From Pelagerythrobacter aerophilus (GTDB taxonomy: Bacteria; Pseudomonadota; Alphaproteobacteria; Sphingomonadales; Sphingomonadaceae): DNA of 64,000 nucleotides. Position numbers and translations under genes: made by a program. The DNA is taken from NCBI RefSeq assembly GCF_003581645.1, contig NZ_QXFK01000018.1, forward strand, positions 1-64,000. The letters are read 5' to 3'. Of the stretch, positions 42,888 to 52,156 are shown one piece after another. The notes under the pieces are model-generated. The model was not told the origin of the DNA and ran no database searches. It was given only the letters and a program-made list of their open reading frames with translations. How positions within the stretch are numbered: the first letter of the stretch is position 1; every line of letters begins with the position of its first letter.

Positions 42888-44147
42888 ATGACTTCCGGAC
42901 GCACGACCAGCATGCCGCTGACGGCACCCACCGTTCCAGTGGACCACGGGAAGGACGCCGCTCCCCCCACGCGGCAATCCACCCGCTTCCTCTACCTCTA
43001 CGCGCTTGCCGCCGCGGGCGGCGCGGTTGCCTATGTTCCTTTTCTGACGATCCTTCTCCCGGTCAGAGTGTCGTCGCTCACCGGGGAGGACGCGGTTTCC
43101 GTACTCGCCTACACCGCCTTCGCCGGAGCGACCGCGGCAAGCCTGGCGAACATCGCGTTCGGCTGGCTCAGCGACCTGACCGGCGATCGCCGCCCATGGA
43201 TTGTGGCGGGACTCGTCCTGTCGTGCCTGCTGCTGTTGTCGGTGAGCACGGCGACCAGTGTGCCGGTGCTGATCGGGGTCATCGTGCTCTGGCAGATCTG
43301 CCTCAACATGATGCTGGCGCCGTTGGCGGCCTGGGCGGGAGACCTGGTGCCGGACAGCCAGAAGGGGCTGCTGGGCGGCCTCCTGTCCTTCGCACCGGCG
43401 CTCGGCGCGCTATCGGGTGCGCTCGTCACTTTGCCGGCGATGGCCTCACCTGACGAGAGGCTCGGCCTCGTCGCGGCCATGGTCATCGGCCTCGTCTTGC
43501 CCGCCCTCCTGTTCGGCGCGCCCCGCCCCATGCCGCAGCTCATGGCGCGGCGGGAGCCTGCGGAAGCCGACGAGAGCAAGGCCGCCACAGGCGGAACGGC
43601 GGTTGCACGCATGTGGCTGGCGCGCCTGCTGGTCCAGATCGCCGAGGCCATGCTGTTCGCCTACTTGCTGCTCTGGTTCCGCAGCATCGAGCCCGGCTAC
43701 AGCGACAACGACACCGCCACGCTGCTTTTCATCGTCCTCGGCGTCGGCGTGCCCCTGGCGCTGCTGACCGGCCGCTGGTCCGACAAGGCCGACCGGCCGA
43801 TCGCCCCGCTGGCCGCGGGCGCCGGTATCGCGGCGGTCGGACTGCTGGTCATGGCGCTCGCCCCTTCATTGACGCTGGCGATCGCCGGCTACGTGGTCTT
43901 CGGCCTCGCCAGCACCGTGTTCCTCGCGCTCCATTCCAGCCAGACCCTGCGCGTCCTGACCAAGCCTCAGACGCGGGGACGAGATCTCGGGTTGTTCAAC
44001 CTGACCAATACCGTCCCGTCACTCATCATGCCGTGGTTCGCGCTGGCACTGGTGCCTGCGTTCGGCTTTGCCGCGCTCTTCCTGCTACTCTCCGGATTGG
44101 CGCTGCTGGCGTGCATTCTGCTGCTGAGCATAGCGCGCCGGACCTAG
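42888..44147 (+). CDS. MFS transporter
   Basis: A 419-aa, 12-helix inner-membrane permease. Motif A-like loop GWLSDLTGDRRPW lies after helix 2 (about residues 98-110), and a second-half counterpart is GRWSDKADRPI. The short N-terminal tail is hydrophilic. It resembles glycoside- or sugar-type MFS carriers but no family signature is decisive. It is divergent from the GH3-GH16 glycosidase, so uptake of the released glucose or oligosaccharides is the obvious guess. Start ATG 42888 lacks a clear Shine-Dalgarno; ATG 42912 is an alternative. Confidence 0.82.
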   Translation: MTSGRTTSMPLTAPTVPVDHGKDAAPPTRQSTRFLYLYALAAAGGAVAYVPFLTILLPVRVSSLTGEDAVSVLAYTAFAGATAASLANIAFGWLSDLTGDRRPWIVAGLVLSCLLLLSVSTATSVPVLIGVIVLWQICLNMMLAPLAAWAGDLVPDSQKGLLGGLLSFAPALGALSGALVTLPAMASPDERLGLVAAMVIGLVLPALLFGAPRPMPQLMARREPAEADESKAATGGTAVARMWLARLLVQIAEAMLFAYLLLWFRSIEPGYSDNDTATLLFIVLGVGVPLALLTGRWSDKADRPIAPLAAGAGIAAVGLLVMALAPSLTLAIAGYVVFGLASTVFLALHSSQTLRVLTKPQTRGRDLGLFNLTNTVPSLIMPWFALALVPAFGFAALFLLLSGLALLACILLLSIARRT

Positions 44148-44163
44148 CGCACCGCCGAGTGCT

Positions 44164-45744
44164 CTAGGCCTCCAGATCGCGCAGGCTGCGCCCGCGCGTC
44201 TCGCGCCCGGCCCAGGCGACGAGCCCGCCCGAGGCGGCCATCGGGACGAGCAACCCCAGTGCCGCTCCGCCCAACGTCGGGATCAGACCGACCAGCGCGA
44301 AGACCTGAACGGCGACGCCGCCGAACTTGCTGCTCGCCGCCACCAGCCCGGTTGCCCGCCCCCGCGTGCCGAGCGGATAGTTCTCGGCGGTATAGGGCAG
44401 GAGCACCGCGATCATCCCATTCGTGCCCATGATCAGCATGGCGATCACCACCAGCAGCAGCGGCTCCCAGGAAAGCAGCTCCGGAGGGAGCAGTGCGCCG
44501 ACCAGGCCGACCAGCGTGAGCGTGATCGTCCCCACCAGCGTCCACTTGCTGCTCCAGCGGCTGTAGAGCCAGGCGGCCAGCATCACCGTCGGCAGGGCGA
44601 CCAGCGCCGAGCTCGCGATCGTCCCGCTCGCCAGTTCGGCCGAGTAGCCGCGCGCCTGCAGGTCGCTGGGCAGCCACAGCAGCAGGCCGAAGTTGACGAA
44701 GCTCCACGACAGCGCCGCGATCGCGAGCGCGAGCGTCAGGCGCCCATGTCGTTGGTGTGCGACCGGCGCATCCGCGGGCGGTGAAGCTCGGCCCCGCGGC
44801 ACGATCCCGAATTTCCGTTGCATACTCGCAAGCTCGGCATGGCGCCCCCGCTCCGCCAGAAACCGCGGCGATTCCGGGATGAGCCGGGCCAGGGCGAGCA
44901 GGAGAATCCCGGTCGGAAATCCCTGCAGCCACAGTGCGCGCCAGCCGAACACGGGCTCGAAGAGGTGGGCCGAAGCGCTGGCGGCGAGATAGCCCCCGAC
45001 GAGGCCGGTCCCGCCCACCAGGACCAGTACCCAGCTCCGGTGCCGGGGTGGCATGACTTCAGCGAGCAGCGCATAGACCACCGGCAGCATGCCCCCAGCG
45101 GAAACGCCCATCAGGAAGCACATGACGAGGTTCCACTCGAAGGCGGGCATGGCGCCGCAGATCGATGTCGAGACGAACAGGATCGTGGAGAGCAGGATCG
45201 AGACTCGCCGGCCGTAGACGTCGGCAAGCCAGCCCCAGATGAAGGAGCCGACCGTCGTACCGATCAAGGCAATGAGGGGTAGCAGCGCTGCGGTCGAAGC
45301 GGTGATCCCATACTCGCCGGTCATGCCCGGCAACACGAAACCGAGCGTTGCCGGCTTCATGACATCGATCACCAGCCCGAGGGTGAGGACGATCAATACA
45401 CCGGCGTGCCAGCGATTGAGCGGCGTCGAATCGGGCGCTTCATAGCTGGTCCCGGCATCGTCGGCGTGCCTCGGCCTCCGCTTCGGCAGTGCGCCGTAAC
45501 AGGCGAGGGGCGCGCCGATCACGATCAGCGCCATGCCGAGGTACATCCATGGGTCCATCGCCATTCCCACCAGATGGTTGTCCATGGCATGCGCATGCGC
45601 CAGCATCGGCAGGTGGAGCAGCACGCCCAGGCTGATCGCCGCGCATCCGGCCCAGAACCAGGCGCCACGCTCACCGATGACCGAACCCGGCCGTCCCCCC
45701 ATCTCGTCCATAACCGCGCGAGTAAGCCGCTTTGAGCCGGGCAT
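44164..45744 (-). CDS. MFS transporter with N-terminal two-helix extension
   Basis: A 526-aa permease. The core 12 helices (residues about 110-520) carry the MFS loop GWLADVYGRRVS and LIPESPRFLAERG, placing it near the sugar-porter/metabolite:H+ symporter group. Unusually, about 95 residues precede the core and include two further helices (about 26-44 and 61-78), joined by a His/Met-rich loop (HLPMLAHAHAMDNHLVGMAM). The start ATG 45744 is chosen because the ORF upstream of it overlaps the retropepsin gene ending at 45774. It converges with the plus-strand MFS gene (17-bp gap). Substrate unknown. Confidence 0.8.
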   Translation of the reverse strand: MPGSKRLTRAVMDEMGGRPGSVIGERGAWFWAGCAAISLGVLLHLPMLAHAHAMDNHLVGMAMDPWMYLGMALIVIGAPLACYGALPKRRPRHADDAGTSYEAPDSTPLNRWHAGVLIVLTLGLVIDVMKPATLGFVLPGMTGEYGITASTAALLPLIALIGTTVGSFIWGWLADVYGRRVSILLSTILFVSTSICGAMPAFEWNLVMCFLMGVSAGGMLPVVYALLAEVMPPRHRSWVLVLVGGTGLVGGYLAASASAHLFEPVFGWRALWLQGFPTGILLLALARLIPESPRFLAERGRHAELASMQRKFGIVPRGRASPPADAPVAHQRHGRLTLALAIAALSWSFVNFGLLLWLPSDLQARGYSAELASGTIASSALVALPTVMLAAWLYSRWSSKWTLVGTITLTLVGLVGALLPPELLSWEPLLLVVIAMLIMGTNGMIAVLLPYTAENYPLGTRGRATGLVAASSKFGGVAVQVFALVGLIPTLGGAALGLLVPMAASGGLVAWAGRETRGRSLRDLEA

Positions 45745-45773
45745 CAATGACTGGGGGAGCGAGACCGCTCCTG

Positions 45774-46475
45774 TCAGCCCGCCGGCGCCTGTGGGTGATG
45801 GGGAACGAGGATCAGGGTGTTGTCCTCCACGCGCCACGACTGGAGGCGCGAGAGGAGGTTCATCCCGATCACGCTGGTTTCGCCCAGGTTCGGGGCGATC
45901 ACCGCGTCGAGCCCGCGAGCGGCGACGTTGCCGAAGCGTAACTCACCGATCGTCGTGATGTCGGCCGAGATCGTGCCATTGGCGGTATTGAGCCGCACGG
46001 GAATACCACCGGTGCGCGGCTCGAGCCCGACGCGGTCCGCGACTTGCGTGGATACCGCCGTCAATGTTGCGCCGGTATCCACCATGAAGGCGACCGGCTC
46101 CCCATTCACCTCGGCGCGAAGCCAGAAATGGCCGTCGGGCGCGAGGGGAATGCGGGTCTCACCGCCTTCCACGACCTGCTCGGGCAGGCCGATCTGCGGC
46201 ACCGCAAGTTCGATCCGCGGATCGAAGCGCGAGAGCTGGAGCACGAGAACGACGAGGATGCCGGCCAGCACCAGCGTGCTCACGCGCCGGATGAACAGGC
46301 CGAACGGCACGTCGCGCCGTGCTAGGATCGAACCGGCCCAGCCGGCAAGGAGCGCCGCGACGGTCGCCAGCAGGAGGCCGGAACGCGGGATTTCCGCGAT
46401 CACTCCGGCGACGGCGTTGTAGAGGGCATCGAGATCCACGTTGCGGATATAGGCGTTCGCGGCGTCGGGTTCCAT
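45774..46475 (-). CDS. Membrane-anchored retropepsin-like aspartic protease
   Basis: A 233-aa protein of the TIGR02281/clan AA family. Two helices (about 34-52 and 66-82) anchor it. A single retropepsin fold (about 110-225) follows, with active-site D133 in FMVDTGATLTAVS and the GMNLLSRLQSWRVEDNTL flap/C-terminal strand typical of these proteins. Retropepsins act as dimers. The target is unknown. It precedes the MFS gene by 29 bp on the same strand and may share a transcript. Confidence 0.88.
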   Translation of the reverse strand: MEPDAANAYIRNVDLDALYNAVAGVIAEIPRSGLLLATVAALLAGWAGSILARRDVPFGLFIRRVSTLVLAGILVVLVLQLSRFDPRIELAVPQIGLPEQVVEGGETRIPLAPDGHFWLRAEVNGEPVAFMVDTGATLTAVSTQVADRVGLEPRTGGIPVRLNTANGTISADITTIGELRFGNVAARGLDAVIAPNLGETSVIGMNLLSRLQSWRVEDNTLILVPHHPQAPAG

Positions 46476-46515
46476 GCCGAACGTCGGGCGCGATGCCGAA
46501 GCAGATCTCCCCGGC

Positions 46516-47502
46516 TTAGGGTGCGCTGCGCGGGATGGTCGCTTCTGCGAGGATCAGCGAGAAACGCTCGCTACTGTCGGTCCAGCGGGATACCGGCGTC
46601 CATTCCCCCGCCAGCAGCAAGGTGTTGGCGCTGCGGCGGGAGAACTTGTGACTATTTTCCGTATGGATCGTCTCCCCTTTCTTAAGCGAGAACCTCTCGC
46701 CCGCGACCTCGAACGCCAGGTCGCGCCGTGCCTTCAGGTGCATCTCGATCCGGGCGAAGCCGTCGTTCCAGTGTGCCACATGGCGCAGGTCGTCGACCGG
46801 GATCGTGCCGCCCAGTTCGCGGTTGATCCGCCGTGCGAGATTGAGGTTGAACTCCGCCGTCACGCCGGCGGCATCGTCGTAAGCAGCTTCGAGCACCGCC
46901 GGATCCTTGATCAGGTCCATTCCGATCAGCAGCTTCGCGCCGGTCCCCAGCGTGGCCCGCATGGTGCGCAGGAGATCGACCGCGGTGCGCGGAACCATGT
47001 TGCCGATCGTCGAGCCGGGAAAGAAACCGAGTTTGGGCATCCCCTCCACCGCTTCGGGCAGGGCGACCTTGCGCATGAAGTCGGCTTCCACCGGGTACAC
47101 TGGCAGGCCGGGGAACTTGGCCGCCAGTTCGTCCGCGGCCATGCGCAGGAAGTCGCCCGCGATGTCGAGCGGCACATATGCGGCAGGCTCGATCGCACGC
47201 AGCAGCAGCGGCGTCTTGACCGAACTGCCACTGCCGAATTCGACGACCGCGCGGCCAGGGCCGACCATATTCGCGAACTCCCCGCCCCGTTCGGTCAGGA
47301 TCTCCGTCTCGGCGCGGGTCGGATAGTATTCCTCGAGCTGCGTGATGTCCTCGAACAACTGCGAGCCCGCATCGTCATAGAGCCAGCGCGCGGGCACCGC
47401 CTTCTGCGGCTGCCGCAACCCTGCGAGGACGTCGGCGCGGAACGCCCGGTCGACCCCGTCCCCGTCGAACTCGACGAGTGTCATCCCCTCGTTTGCGGCC
47501 AT
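46516..47502 (-). CDS. egtD: L-histidine N-alpha-methyltransferase (ergothioneine synthesis)
   Basis: A 328-aa SAM-dependent enzyme that trimethylates histidine to hercynine. Seen: WLYDDAGSQLFEDITQLEEYYPTRAE, VVEFGSGSSVKTPLLL (SAM motif), FFPGSTIGN, and the IGMDLIKD segment. ATG 47502 gives MAANEGMTL; a TTG one codon upstream is possible. The start overlaps the egtB stop. Only egtB and egtD are present; egtA, egtC and egtE are not nearby. Confidence 0.95.
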   Translation of the reverse strand: MAANEGMTLVEFDGDGVDRAFRADVLAGLRQPQKAVPARWLYDDAGSQLFEDITQLEEYYPTRAETEILTERGGEFANMVGPGRAVVEFGSGSSVKTPLLLRAIEPAAYVPLDIAGDFLRMAADELAAKFPGLPVYPVEADFMRKVALPEAVEGMPKLGFFPGSTIGNMVPRTAVDLLRTMRATLGTGAKLLIGMDLIKDPAVLEAAYDDAAGVTAEFNLNLARRINRELGGTIPVDDLRHVAHWNDGFARIEMHLKARRDLAFEVAGERFSLKKGETIHTENSHKFSRRSANTLLLAGEWTPVSRWTDSSERFSLILAEATIPRSAP

Positions 47503-48773
47503 CAAATATCCCTTGCGAGCCGCAGGCCGGTGAACTGCCAGCGCTGATGCGGGTAGAAGAAGTTGCGGTAGCTGGCGCGGGAATGGCCGCGCACGGTGGC
47601 ACAGCTCGCGCCTTTCAGCACGAATTGGCCGCTCATGAACTTGCCGTTGTATTCGCCGACCGCGCCTGCCGCCGGCGCGAACCGGGGATAGGGCAAATAG
47701 GCCGAGCGGGTGAACTGCCAGCAGTCGCCGAACAGCCCAGCGCCGCCCGTGGGCAGCGGCGGGCTGGCGCCATCGAGCTGGTTGCCGCCGGCGGGATTAT
47801 GCGCTGGTGCATCACCCTCGTGCTGTCCGCGCGCGATCGCTTCCCACTCGAATTCGGTCGGCAGCCGCGCGCCGGCCCAGGTCGCGAAGGCGTCTGCCTC
47901 GTAGTAGGAGATGTGGGTGACCGGCGCCTCCGGATCGCGCGGCTGCCAGCCGGCGTGGGTGAATTGCTCCCCCTCCCGCCAGTAGAGCGGCGCCTCCACG
48001 CCATGCCGAGTGACCCAGGCCCACCCGTCGGACAGCCACAAGCGCGCCTCGCGGTAGCCGCCGTCGGCAATGAACTCGTCCCATTCGCGGTTGGTGACGA
48101 GGCGACGCGAGAGCGCAAAGGGCTCGAGCAGCACGCGGTGTCGCGGCCCCTCATTGTCGAATGCGAAGGCCTCGCCATCCTGGCCGATCATCGCGATCCC
48201 TCCGGGGTGGCTATGCCAGCCCTGCTGCCCGAGGTCCCCGCCTTCGCCGGGATTCACGCTATCATTGCCCTCCCACATCGCCGGGCCGAGGGGATTCTGG
48301 AACAGCGCGTGCTTGATGTCGGTCAGCAGCAGCTCCTGATGCTGCTGCTCATGCGCGATGCCGAGCGCGATCAGGGGGGCACATTCGGGATCGCCGAGCA
48401 GGCCTTCCATCGCCGCATCGACATGCGCGCGCCAGTCCAGCACTTCGGCCAGGGTGGGCCGCGAAAGCATTCCGCGGCGGCCGCGAGCCACCCGCTCGCC
48501 CTCAGCCTCGTAGTAGGAGTTGAACAGGTACGGCCAGTCCTCGCGATAGAGCCGGTAATCCGAGCCCCGGTCCCGCAGCAGAAAGGTCTCCCAGAACCAG
48601 GTCGTGTGCGCGAGGTGCCACTTGGCCGGCGAGGCGTCTTCCATCGACTGAATCGTCGCATCGGCATCCGACAGCGGCGCAGCGAGCCCTTCGCTCAGCG
48701 CACGCGTGCGGCGGAACGCGTCGACCAGGCTCGGTACATCCTCCGCTCGACCGGCTGCTTCGGGCTGGGGCAC
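47502..48773 (-). CDS. egtB: Hercynine oxygenase EgtB (sulfoxide synthase)
   Basis: A 423-aa iron enzyme that forms the C-S bond of ergothioneine from hercynine, O2 and a thiol. The DinB-like N domain holds the iron ligands H53 (KWHLAHTTWFWE) and H141/H145 (HEQQHQEL). The C-terminal formylglycine-generating-enzyme fold reads ISYYEADAFATWAGARLPTEFEWE and ends RGHSRASYRNFFYPHQRWQFTGLRLARD. Start GTG 48773 has AGGAGAG 5 nt upstream. Because no egtA or egtC is nearby, cysteine or another thiol could be the sulphur donor (inferred). Confidence 0.95.
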   Translation of the reverse strand: MPQPEAAGRAEDVPSLVDAFRRTRALSEGLAAPLSDADATIQSMEDASPAKWHLAHTTWFWETFLLRDRGSDYRLYREDWPYLFNSYYEAEGERVARGRRGMLSRPTLAEVLDWRAHVDAAMEGLLGDPECAPLIALGIAHEQQHQELLLTDIKHALFQNPLGPAMWEGNDSVNPGEGGDLGQQGWHSHPGGIAMIGQDGEAFAFDNEGPRHRVLLEPFALSRRLVTNREWDEFIADGGYREARLWLSDGWAWVTRHGVEAPLYWREGEQFTHAGWQPRDPEAPVTHISYYEADAFATWAGARLPTEFEWEAIARGQHEGDAPAHNPAGGNQLDGASPPLPTGGAGLFGDCWQFTRSAYLPYPRFAPAAGAVGEYNGKFMSGQFVLKGASCATVRGHSRASYRNFFYPHQRWQFTGLRLARDI

Positions 48774-49067
48774 GGAACTCTCCTGTCGCTACCAGTCCGT
48801 AGCAATGATGGCGCATATGGCTGGCGAAGGAAAGGGCCGGCATGGCAGCGATCGCAGCGGATGCGGGAAACCTGGCATGAACCCGGATATGCACTCCACC
48901 GAGGTTCAAAGGAGGGGAGCGTTACAACCTAATTGGTTCCCGGTGACCAATCTGAGCACCAACGCAGCCTCCGCCCACTCGCGAAAATCTCGGCCTCCAT
49001 GGACCATGGGTATTCACCCGCGCGTGCTTTGCCACTATTGTTCCCACGGGGAAAAATGGGGGGATCA
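48774..49067. other. Divergent intergenic region egtB / TPR-peptidase gene
   Basis: About 290 bp carrying both leaders. I see no gene, repeat or recognisable operator in it. Confidence 0.4.
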
Positions 49068-50636
49068 ATGAGATACCTGGTCGCATTTCTGTTTGCGGTG
49101 AGCGCAAGCTCTCCGGTCTTTGCGCATTGGCACGAGGCACAATCGGAACACTTCGTCGTCTATGCCGACGACAGTGCCGACGACGTGAAGAAATTCGCCG
49201 AGATGCTCGAGCGATACCATTCGGCCCTGGGTTTCCTGACGCGGCGCGATATTCCTTCACCTAGCCCGTCGAACCGGGTGACGATCTTTGCCGTCGGCAA
49301 CGAGCGTGACGTGCGCAAGCTCGTCGGAGAGAATGCAAGCAACGTGGCCGGATTCTATATCCCCCGCGCCGGCGGGTCGCGGGCCTTCGTACCGGACGTC
49401 CGCGTTTCGCATGGCGACCCGCATTTCTCGTTTATCGTGCTCCTCCACGAATACGCGCACCACTTTCTCATCGGCAGCTCGCGCTACGCAATGCCGAACT
49501 GGCTGAGCGAGGGTGCGGCAGAATTCTTCGCGTCGAGCCGATTCCCGCGTGACGGGTCGGTCCAGATCGGGCGCCCGGCGTATCACCGTGCGGCGGAGCT
49601 GTATTACGCGGCTGACGTGAGGGTCGAGGAGCTTCTCGATCACGAGCTTTACGAACAGAACCGCGGCAAAGGCTATGACGCATTCTACGGTCGCGCCTGG
49701 GCGCTGTACCATTATCTGACCTTCTCGGAGGAACGGGGCGGTCAGTTGGCGGAATACTGGCGCGTGATCGCCGAAGGGACGCCTGCGAGAGCGGCGGCGG
49801 AACAGGTCTTCGGGGATCTCGACAAGCTGGAACGCGAACTCGACTCCTACTTGCGGCAGCGACGGATTCACACGTTCAACCTGAAGCCGGAACTGGTCCC
49901 GATCGGAACCGTCACCGTACGCCGACTGAGCGAGGGCATGGATGAAGCCATGCCGCTGCGCATCCGCTCGCAGCGCGGGGTATCGCGTGAACAGGCGCTC
50001 GAACTGCTGCCGGACGCGCGCAAGGTGGCCGCGCGCTACCCGAACGATGCAGACGTTCTCGCCGTGCTGGCGGAGGCAGAGCACGACGCCGGCAACGATG
50101 CAGAAGCGATCGCGGCGGCCGACCGCGCGATCGCTATCGATCCGACCGTGGAGAACGCCTACGTGCAGAAGGGGCTGTCGCTGTTTCGCATTGCCAGCGA
50201 GGCCGACGACCCCGACGCTGCCTATGCGGCCGCGATGGTGCCGTTCAGCAAGCTCAACAAGCTCGAGAACGATCATCCGCTACCGCTGATCTATTACTAC
50301 CGCAGCTTCCTCGAGCGCGGCGAAATGCCGACCGAGACCGCGAAGCACGCGCTCGAACGGGCGGCGGAGCTGGCGCCGTTCGATCGCGACCTGGCCCTGA
50401 ATGCCGCGATCATGCAGATCAGCGAAGGCAAGATCGGACTCGCCCGCTACAATCTCAAGCCGGTCGCCGCAGATCCGCACGGCGGCGGCATGGCAGACCA
50501 GGCCCGCGCTCTGCTGGCGAAGCTCGAGGGCGTCGACGAGGGGACCGCGCTGCTTGGCGGCGAACTATGGAGCGAACCGGAGATTGCCGCGAGCGATACG
50601 CCCGCGGAACCCACCGAAGAGACGCTGCGCAACTAG
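49068..50636 (+). CDS. Secreted DUF1570-like gluzincin with TPR repeats
   Basis: A 522-aa exported protein. Signal peptide about 1-19 (LVAFLFAVSASSPVFAH). The peptidase-like domain has the zinc motif H127-E128-x-x-H131 (LHEYAHH) and a downstream third-ligand candidate E148 in NWLSEGAAEFF, the gluzincin layout. Two or more TPR-like helical repeats (about 320-480; PNDADVLAVLAEAEHDAGNDAEAIAAADRAI) follow. Start ATG 49068 follows GGGGGGAT. It may be a lipo- or cell-wall-associated peptidase; substrate unknown. It is divergent from egtB. Confidence 0.82.
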   Translation: MRYLVAFLFAVSASSPVFAHWHEAQSEHFVVYADDSADDVKKFAEMLERYHSALGFLTRRDIPSPSPSNRVTIFAVGNERDVRKLVGENASNVAGFYIPRAGGSRAFVPDVRVSHGDPHFSFIVLLHEYAHHFLIGSSRYAMPNWLSEGAAEFFASSRFPRDGSVQIGRPAYHRAAELYYAADVRVEELLDHELYEQNRGKGYDAFYGRAWALYHYLTFSEERGGQLAEYWRVIAEGTPARAAAEQVFGDLDKLERELDSYLRQRRIHTFNLKPELVPIGTVTVRRLSEGMDEAMPLRIRSQRGVSREQALELLPDARKVAARYPNDADVLAVLAEAEHDAGNDAEAIAAADRAIAIDPTVENAYVQKGLSLFRIASEADDPDAAYAAAMVPFSKLNKLENDHPLPLIYYYRSFLERGEMPTETAKHALERAAELAPFDRDLALNAAIMQISEGKIGLARYNLKPVAADPHGGGMADQARALLAKLEGVDEGTALLGGELWSEPEIAASDTPAEPTEETLRN

Positions 50637-50679
50637 CGCGCCGTGCCTCGCGCGACGGTCATTCCGGCGCGCGCGAGAT

Positions 50680-52053
50680 CTAGGCGGCGTCCGCCTGGCG
50701 ACCGCCCGCTTCCAGCCGGATCATGTCGGCGAGGAGGAAAGCGAGCTCCAGCGACTGCGCGGCGTTGAGGCGCGGGTCGCAGTGCGTGTGATAGCGGTCG
50801 CCCAGCGCCTCGTCGGTGATCGCGATCGCGCCACCGGTGCATTCGGTCACATCCTGCCCGGTCATCTCGATATGGATGCCGCCGGCGTGAGTGCCTTCCG
50901 CACGATGGACCGCGAAGAAGCCCTTCACTTCGCTCAGGATGCGGTCGAATGGCCGCGTCTTGAAGCCGCTATCCGACTTCACCACGTTGCCGTGCATCGG
51001 ATCGCAGCTCCACACCACCGGATGCCCTTCCCGGGTGATCGCGCGGACGAGGCGCGGCAGGCCGGCTTCGACTTTGTCGTGCCCGAAGCGGCTGATCAGC
51101 GTGATCCGCCCTGGCTCCCGCGCGGGGTTGAGCGTGTCGAGCAGCGTCAACAGGTCGTCCGGCTCCAGGCTCGGGCCGCACTTGAGGCCGAGCGGGTTGC
51201 CGATACCGCGCGCGAATTCGATGTGAGCGCTGCCGGGGAAGCGCGTGCGGTCGCCGATCCAGACCATGTGTGCACTGGTGTCGTACCAGTCGCCGGTCAG
51301 CGAATCCTGCCGCGTCATCGCCTGCTCGTACGGCAGCAGCAGCGCCTCGTGGCTGGTGTAGAAGCTTGTCCCCTGGAGCTGCGGCACGGTCGCCGGATCG
51401 ATCCCGCAGGCTTCCATGAAATCGAGCGCTTCGCCAATGCGATCGGCGGTCTCGGCGAATTTCTGCGCCCACGGGCTGCGGCCCATGAAATCGAGCGTCC
51501 ACTGGTGCACCTGGCGCAGATTGGCATAACCGCCGCCGGCGAAGGCGCGCAGCAGGTTCAGCGTCGCGGCCGCCTGCGAATAAGCGCGCACCATACGTTG
51601 CGGATCGTTGCGGCGGCTTTCCGGGTTGAATTCGATGCCGTTGACGTTGTCGCCGAGGTAGCTCGGCAGCGTGACGCCATCCTTGGTCTCGGTCGGTGCG
51701 CTGCGGGGCTTGGCGAACTGACCCGCCATCCGGCCGACCTTCACCACCGGCAGCTTGCCAGCGAACGTCAGCACGACCGCCATTTGCAGCAGCACGCGGA
51801 AGGTGTCGCGGATGTTGTTCGGGTGGAACTCGGCGAAGCTTTCGGCGCAGTCGCCGCCCTGGATCAGAAAACCCTCGCCCTGCGCGACGCCGGCGAGCTC
51901 AGCCTTGAGCGCGCGCGCCTCCCCCGCGAACACGAGCGGTGGATAGGTGCCAAGCGTGGCCTCCGCATCGGCGAGCGCCTGAGCGTCGTCGTACTGCGGC
52001 AGATGCCGCGCTTCCTGCGCCTTCCAGCTATCGGGAGTCCAGTTACGAGCCAC
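50680..52053 (-). CDS. aroG: 3-deoxy-7-phosphoheptulonate synthase, class II
   Basis: A 457-aa enzyme for the first step of the shikimate pathway (PEP + erythrose 4-phosphate to DAHP). The class II (plant/mycobacterial) type is evident from [31 protein letters not shown] (metal-binding cysteine), [25 protein letters not shown] and [18 protein letters not shown] 52053 is preferred, since GGAAAG lies 9 nt upstream, over the TTG at 52077. It converges with the TPR peptidase gene. Confidence 0.95.
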   Translation of the reverse strand: MARNWTPDSWKAQEARHLPQYDDAQALADAEATLGTYPPLVFAGEARALKAELAGVAQGEGFLIQGGDCAESFAEFHPNNIRDTFRVLLQMAVVLTFAGKLPVVKVGRMAGQFAKPRSAPTETKDGVTLPSYLGDNVNGIEFNPESRRNDPQRMVRAYSQAAATLNLLRAFAGGGYANLRQVHQWTLDFMGRSPWAQKFAETADRIGEALDFMEACGIDPATVPQLQGTSFYTSHEALLLPYEQAMTRQDSLTGDWYDTSAHMVWIGDRTRFPGSAHIEFARGIGNPLGLKCGPSLEPDDLLTLLDTLNPAREPGRITLISRFGHDKVEAGLPRLVRAITREGHPVVWSCDPMHGNVVKSDSGFKTRPFDRILSEVKGFFAVHRAEGTHAGGIHIEMTGQDVTECTGGAIAITDEALGDRYHTHCDPRLNAAQSLELAFLLADMIRLEAGGRQADAA

Positions 52054-52156
52054 GTGCCGATCTTTCCGTATTTGCAAGGCCGTGCATTGAAAGCCAATGC
52101 ACGGGGCGCCGCAAGGGCAATTAACTTACAGCCGCTATGGTTGCGCTATGCGCCGA

